The position numbers and the translations under genes are program-made. From Neonectria sp. B-13 (lineage: Eukaryota; Ascomycota; Sordariomycetes; Hypocreales; Nectriaceae), in assembly GCA_002682825.1 (NCBI GenBank), contig NOKP01000008.1, forward strand, positions 855,595 through 919,594: a stretch of DNA of 64,000 nt, in the 5' to 3' direction. Below are positions 57,824 through 64,000 of the stretch, in pieces (position 1 is the first letter of the stretch; every line of letters starts with the position of its first letter). The notes under the pieces are model-generated. The model ran no database searches and was not told the origin of the DNA. It saw nothing but the letters and a program-made list of their open reading frames with translations.

Positions 57824-59938
57824 ATGGGCCTTTGGAGTCGCCCAATTTTTGTTTTTGTTTGCAACCCTTTTGTAACGATACCCGCGGAGACCCAGCAAGA
57901 GGTTGGTTTGGCTTGTGATTATAAGATATACGGTATGCGCCCAAGGAAACTTGTCAGGAGTTCAGGTGGTAGAGAGCTTGCACACACAACTGCAACAGGC
58001 ATGGCAGCCAATAGGTGGCATGGCGTTTGTAGCGAAGACACCTTCGTATTATGTCATTGGACTTGAATTGAAATCGTTGCTCCGGGTCACGGATGCGAAT
58101 TGTCAAAGAACCTGCTCTTCAGCACGTGTACTACCACTTTGTCTAACACTGAAAGCAAGGTCTAGTGCATCCGCCTCATTCTCCGGTACTCAGGGGCTAA
58201 CCACCCTGACGGCGCAGCCCTCATGGCCCCCTTCGCGGGCCTCATCTGTCCGCCTCTCAGCCGTAGGCCATGAGTCTACGAGGCCAGAGCTGATTCGCCA
58301 GCGGCGACGAGACTCGCCAACTACTTTCTGTGGCAGAATTCCGCGCTGGACATCGCTGGGCCGCTTCCCCTTATTGCTTTTGCACGGATAGACATAGACA
58401 CACCCCCTCCCCTCCCTTGCTTTGCGGTGAGGTGGCACTAACGGCAGGGCTGTAGAGACCGCGTCCTGCATCCTGGGAGCACATGGCCGCGAGGGGGGAT
58501 GTCTGTGGATGGCGGGATTCCAGGGGAGGGCTTGGATGGCGGGTTGCGGGTTGCGGTGAGGGCTCGATGGTCGGAGATGCGGCGTCGTCGTGATGTCAGC
58601 GGAGGATCCGTAATTCCCACAGACAACAAGCTTTTGGAAACAAAGGGGCCATGACGAATGCGCGGGAGGTTTCGTAGATGCCTGGGGCGATCTGGCCAGG
58701 AGTATCTGGCTGGATATCTCGGGGGAGAAGCCGGCAAAGCGAAGAGTGGGACCGTCTTTATCCAGTCCGGTCCCGGGACGGCATGCCTGCGTTGAGGCGG
58801 ACATCTCATTAGTCAATCGGGGGAGGGCGGTCCACGTAACATCTGGTAGCAATGCTGTTGCAGCAGTGTGCTGCGAGCTTCGTCTCAAATGTCGTCTTTG
58901 CCTCGGTCTGATGCCGGTGCTGACTGGACTGGGATGGCTGCTGCAAGACGACCGACCTAGTCACCGCACCATCACATTTCCCGTAGAGTCGGACGAAATT
59001 GAAGTCCCTGGAGGAGGCGCATGTGTCTCCCCCTCATCCGGGAGGGTAAATCCAGGTGCCCGGCTAGATGGAGGCCGATGAAGATGGATGGATCTTGGTC
59101 AGACACAACTCGGGTCTAGGAAGCTCGGCCGCAGGTGAGAGACGAGAGATCTAGGTCGCAGATCTCTTGACACATCGGTTTCATGCTAATTCAAGATTCT
59201 CCGTGGCGGCAGATTCTAGTTCTGAATCTAGGGCATCCAGCACACAGCCGCCTCTCGTTGGGGCGTGTTCGCCTTGATCCCCCCGGATCCGACCCGCGGG
59301 CCGGCTCAACCATCTCGATGTCTCACTTGGACATTGATCTCGACTCAGATGCATGTTTGAATTCAGTCGCGAGGACATTAAACTCGGCAGGGGTTGGGTT
59401 TGTAGGTTGGCAGCTCACATCGCTGAATGGGAGGCACGTTGCTCGAGGGCGGACCCCGATTGGCCGTTGTAGCTCGGCGGGCAATATGCACATCTTCAAG
59501 CGAGTGCCGTCAGAGCATACCAGATACCAGAGACAGTATCTCGCTAAAGGTCGGGGTAGCAAAGAAAATGCGTGGATTGGGCAATCCAGCCCAGGGTTCG
59601 AACGGCTCAGGGCGTTACTAGGCCTTGGAATCCTAGGGTTGGAGTTGAATTGCCTGCGGCAGAGAAAGAGAAGTCAAGTCTTAGTCTTGTTGGTGTGTTG
59701 GTGTTCGTTTTAGCTTGAGAGTAGGCTGCGGGCTGTGCCGCTTTTGCTTGCCAACGGTCTTGTATTTGCGTCAAACGGGAGCGCCCAGCCGCCTCATCCG
59801 ATCATCCACCACAGGAACAATGAAAATGGAAGGCTGGAAGAATTTGTAAGTTTTGGCCGGGGCACAGAAGCTGCAGACGATGACTTTCTCGGCTACCAGG
59901 GTAGGTGCAGGGTAGTCTAGATACTTGCGCCTAATGTC

Positions 59939-59958
59939 AAGGGTCAACAAGGGTCAAC
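59939..59958. repeat. Direct repeat AAGGGTCAAC x2
   Basis: Two adjacent perfect 10-bp copies lie in non-coding sequence. Confidence 0.7.
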
Positions 59959-60052
59959 TGTCGTAGATGAGTAGCAAGGAACTAATTATACCCTTCACAG
60001 GACGCAGGATAATGAGCAGAATAACTGCTGGTGCTATTTATCGATTGCGAAT

Positions 60053-60096
60053 GCAACTGCAACTGCAACTGCAACTGCAACTGCAACGCAACCGCA
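60053..60096. repeat. GCAACT hexanucleotide repeat
   Basis: About five perfect 6-bp units followed by degenerate GCAACGCAACCGCAA. Confidence 0.8.
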
Positions 60097-60730
60097 AGTC
60101 AATCTTGCAGCGCCGGTCGATGGCATGATGGGCGGAGTCTACCTGGACATGGTGCGTCCTGTGGGTTGCTCGCTATGGCTCTGTTTGAGGCCTTGCTCAG
60201 CACATGCATGGCGTTGGCATGGCTTCGCATGGTGTGGCTTCCATGGGATGGAATCGACGGCATCGTTGACGGACCCCGATTAACGACACCCCCCTGGGGC
60301 CAGATCCAGTTGTGGGTTGAGTGTGCAGAAGGAAAAAGAAAGCATAATCACACCAGAACCCTTATGGTAGCAATGTTCGTAATGTTAGAATACCGTACGA
60401 ATATTTGTGGAGTGCAGCTGGTGAGATGCTACACTAGACGGTGAGGAATTACGATCGGGGGGGATGAAACCAGGGCCCAATGGTGGCAAGTTCCATGTTA
60501 AGTATCGAGGTGAAGTTGAAAGGCCATTCAACAATGAGAGACGATTTCGATATCCGTGTCTATTGTGAATGACAGGGGTGATGCGCTGGCAATGATGATG
60601 GCATGGCCTTCAAACACAAAGGGAGGGACCACAACCGGAAACTTGACCAGCGATAAAAGACGTGTCAGGGCATTCAACGTGAGTCTGATACGGCCCAATA
60701 GCCTGTCGATGGAATCCTGCTGGCATCGTT

Positions 60731-60790
60731 TTGTGTGTGTGTGAGTGCGAGGTGAGTGCGTGTGTGAGTGTGTGCGTGTGTGCGTGTGTT
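60731..60790. repeat. TG-rich dinucleotide tract
   Basis: GTGTGTGT interrupted by GAGTGCG-type units; low-complexity, non-coding. Confidence 0.7.
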
Positions 60791-62455
60791 AGTGCCGGAA
60801 CAGACAGCTGAGGCTGGAGCCAATCCGGTCTATGCGGGCTGCCCCAAAGACTTCCGGGAGGCGGTTCTTGGAGAAGGAGGCAAGAAGGAGGGGGTTCCGG
60901 GTGAGTGGGCGGCCAAGCGATCCCTCCATGCGGAGACAGAGATTGAGAGACGACCAGCTCCGCACGCTCAAAGTCCGAATCTGAACAGGTGACGAGGGAC
61001 CTTATCACGATGTCATGACTTTGCCCGCATTTTAGTCGTCACATGACAGTCCAGCTAAGCCCCGGTTCCAAACGGTTGGTCCGATAGCCCCGCACTAGAG
61101 CTAATCAAGGTACCGTTTGGGATCGCGCATAAAGGCGGCGAAGAAACTGGAGAGCACAGTGGAGACCATGCGATAACGGGAGACGGTCGAAGGTGAGCCG
61201 AGAAGTGGTCCGTCAAATGCATCCCTTTTGAATGGTGCAAACGGAGAAGCCCAAACGGGATTAGCTGGTCATTCAACCTGGAAAGCAGGCGCAGGCAGGA
61301 TGGGGTCTGAAACCCAAGCCACCCACAGTCTTGCTTGGTGTCAGCGTGCCAGAGCCGCCACTGTCATGCGCCATGGTCGTGATGTCAGGCTGGTAGGGTA
61401 GCACGGTAGGTAGTCTAAATACTGTAGTTGGCGGTTGGGGAATTGTAACTGTGGTAGTATTCTGTTGGGTAAGTAGGTGAAAGGCGGAAATTGCCCTCAG
61501 CCAATCAACGTGGCCAATTGGTAACAGAAATATGCCACCGTACCGACTCCTTGCCACCCGTTGCACTCTGCTTGGCTTTATGACATGAATCACAAGTCCA
61601 TATCACGATGGCGCGAAGGCAGGGGAAGGGTAAGGTGAGATATCCATGGGTAGGGCAAGGGAATGGCACAGGAAGCTCCCTGTCATTGTTTGGGCAGCGG
61701 GCCCGGCGGCCTCTGTGCGACCTGATGGCTGATGCCCAGAGCCTAGTCCAGGGAGCAAAGCAAGCACCTTGCTGGAAGGGCTCCGCTCACGACAGTCGTA
61801 CTTCTTGGCTCCATCGCTGATTGACAAGAGGGGGCTGGCGACGCAGCGCAGCGGGTCGGGGGCCCAGAGTCGATGGAGAATGGATGGCTTTGAGAGGACG
61901 GCCGGCTGACTTCATGATAAGGTCATGCATGGGGGATCTGACGCTTGCTGCCGATGTGGACGAGGTGGATGTGGGTGCGGAGCGTCCGAGAGCGGGACTA
62001 CGCGGATGAGACACACTGTGGATGGGGGCATTCCGGACTGCGTGCAGCGAGCACGCACTTTGATGCAACCCTGACACAACACACAATGGAAACCAGATAA
62101 CACAGCATTGCCCACGCCTGCTCGACTATAAACCAATGCAGAGATGCCAAACTGCCGGTGGCGGGAGACACGACAGCCCGTGGACTGACTGATGCGTGCA
62201 TGCGCTGGCATTTGTTCACGAATTGCAGGTAGATGTATGGACATGGATCGAACGGGATGAACTGATGCGATGCCAGCCGAGATGGTGTTGTCGACTTGTA
62301 CCGTGCGAAGCCTGTAGGCGGGGACTTGGACGGCAGATGGTTGGAGTGGAGGTCCCAACATCGACGACTGACCGATGACTGATGTCTGGTATTCGTACAT
62401 TTCTCCTCTTACTACCTAGCATGAGACAGAACCTAACCTAGATCAGACCTCCCTG

Positions 62456-62636
62456 CTTAATGCTTTTAGAGTGATGCTAGGGACACGAACACCTTTTGGG
62501 AATGGCACGAATAAAAGTATACCGAAAAACTAAATACATACCTAGAACTGAGTACTTTAGTAATTCTATATCATAACTTACGCATTAGCCCTCAGGCTAT
62601 GTGTTTTGTTCGTGTCTCTAGCAAGACTTAATGCTT
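62456..62636. mobile_element. MITE-like element with terminal inverted repeats and 10-bp flanking direct repeat
   Basis: An AT-rich segment of about 160 bp is flanked by the 10-bp direct repeat CTTAATGCTT (62456-62465 and 62627-62636). Inside are imperfect terminal inverted repeats: TGCTAGGGACACGAACA at the left (62475-62491) and its complement TGTTCGTGTCTCTAGCA at the right (62607-62623), one mismatch. A sub-terminal GGCACGAAT repeats part of the left arm. There is no coding capacity. The 9-10-bp duplication length would suit a Mutator-type non-autonomous element. The repeats do not abut the duplication exactly (9 and 3 bases between), so the borders are uncertain. Confidence 0.5.
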
Positions 62637-63285
62637 CCCGTAGTCTAGTTGACCCGAATACTGGTACATCTAGATGGATGACGGGCGATTGAATTCAAGA
62701 TGCCTACCCACTTACACACCCCCCTACGAATACGATGCCGACTTGGCATGGAATTTACCACCTTTATCAACTATGCCCAATTCTCACACCGGAAGGCCTA
62801 AGCGGAGGTCTTAGAAGTGCCATGTTCCCTCGCGTCAACGAAATAACCAAGACAGAACGTCCACAAACCCCGACACGTGGTAGGTTCCGGGCTCCGAGTT
62901 CGAGCGCCGAACCGTGTAGTGGGCAGTGGACGACAGAGGAGGCGTCAGTGGGGCTTATTTACCAAGGTACCTAATTCGCCGGAGTGAACAGCCCCCCTCG
63001 AGTTGACAGCCAGCACCCAGAACCCAGCGGCCTGGAATCCAACTCCCCCTGCCCTGGTTTGCCATCCATGGGAATTGGGAAGCACAGGGCTCCTGCTTGC
63101 GTTCGCTGAGCGCTGGGAGCCACTAGAACCCCACGAAGCGCCCCTGTGGTCTGGTGCTCCGCTCCCACTGACGGCCACCCTCCCTGGGTCTCTTCAATGC
63201 GTCCCCTGTCAGGCTGGCTCCCAGATTATCCATTCCGCCCCGAGGACCGGCTAGAGGGAGGGTATCTGGCAAAACACACCCCTGG

Positions 63286-63320
63286 AAAAAGAAGAAGAAG
63301 AAGAAGAAGAAAAAGAAGAG
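63286..63320. repeat. GAA trinucleotide repeat
   Basis: A GAA/AAG run of about ten units with one A insertion, in non-coding sequence. Confidence 0.8.
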
Positions 63321-64000
63321 AGGCCGGGGGTAGCGGGCAGCGGGCCACAGAACAGTAACACGGCACCACGGGCAAGCATGACCCTTCTACCCGGAGAGCC
63401 GGAGGATCCAGCCCAACCCGGCCCAGTTCCAGCTCGCTCAGTTCAGCCCAGTGTTGTTTGGATGAGCATCCGTACCACATAAGGTGCTGGCACGATGGTC
63501 ATCGCCCCAGCAATTGAGCGGCGAGCAATGGAACGGATAGACCGTGATGTGCTGTAAGGGTGCTGCTGTAAGGATGAGGTGCTCTTTGCTCCTGCCCGCC
63601 TTGGGGACACTCCCCCAGTTTCTCCAGGCGCGCCCCCTCGCACTTCCCGCGGGAGGGCTGTTTCTGCGGCGTTCCCGGTGCAGAGCTGCAGCGGTCCAGT
63701 TGGTGGGCACTCCCCTGTGGCACTCCCCTGTGGGGATCATCAGCCTCTTGCAGCGAGTTCCTTCCTTCTCCCCCCTCCTCCAAAAAGAAATACCCGACAA
63801 AAATACAAAAGTGGAGGGGCAAAAGGCCGCCCGGGCCATTTCTCAGTGAGACCAAGTGAGATAGCCCCCGCCGGCAGTGCCCACCGCATGTACGAATCAT
63901 TCCTCCCACGCCCACAATCCGCGGGCGACTTCTCTCACTCTTCCAACACTCGCCGCCCTCACACTCGCAACTCGTCGTCCGCATCTCTCTCTCTGTGTCG

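Larger units (their letters stand above)
57824..64000. other. 6.2-kb stretch to window end without a supportable gene
   Basis: After the 3' flank of the previous gene I see only chance ORFs, short repeats and one MITE-like element (listed). The longest frame (58190-58888, minus, 232 codons) starts at TTG, has no domain, and overlaps other frames. The pyrimidine-rich plus strand at about 63900-64000 could be the leader of a gene starting beyond the window. Confidence 0.5.

Noticed and set aside
58190..58888. 232-codon minus-strand ORF
   Set aside because: It begins at TTG, lacks any domain or signal, has proline/arginine-rich composition typical of an anti-frame in GC-rich DNA, and overlaps other chance frames.

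Overview
This window looks like nuclear DNA of a filamentous ascomycete (Pezizomycotina), most probably a sordariomycete. The evidence is: short introns (43-124 nt) with GTAAGT-like donors, CTAAC-like branch sites and YAG acceptors; two Zn2Cys6 regulators with fungal-specific domains; a large septation-network LRR scaffold; long pyrimidine-rich 5' leaders; and wide spacing between genes. The genus is not determined. A run of 100 N at 38101-38200 marks an assembly gap.

Layout. 1-7660 (minus strand): the 5' part of a His/Ser-repeat protein cut by the window edge, an alpha/beta hydrolase, a small secreted cysteine protein, and a membrane-anchored protein with three CCP-type cysteine modules. 12093-19959 (plus): two unrelated Zn2Cys6 transcription factors. 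20415-23563: a divergent pair, a chorismate synthase locus (minus) carrying two frameshifts and a nonsense codon, and a mitochondrial lipoate-protein ligase (plus). 23564-32652 is a 9-kb stretch in which I see no gene. 32653-36514: a CaMKK/SNF1-activating-type kinase. 37559-46772: ALG2 mannosyltransferase (interrupted by the gap), cytosolic methionyl-tRNA synthetase diverging from a peroxisomal enoyl-CoA isomerase/hydratase-family protein, and a TBC-domain Rab-GAP. 48288-57823: a Cdc11/Nud1-type spindle-pole scaffold diverging from a conserved disordered protein. 57824-64000 holds repeats and a MITE-like element but no gene I can support.

Most genes are housekeeping and functionally independent (aromatic amino-acid synthesis, lipoylation, N-glycosylation, translation, peroxisomal beta-oxidation, vesicle traffic, septation, kinase signalling). 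I see no secondary-metabolite cluster, CRISPR, tRNA or rRNA gene. I find no convincing new multi-gene system. The points most worth a second look are the disrupted chorismate synthase, the micro-exons that build the Zn cluster at 12093, a two-codon upstream ORF placed two bases before the second regulator, a duplicated hairpin in the MetRS/isomerase promoter, and a MITE-like element at 62456-62636.
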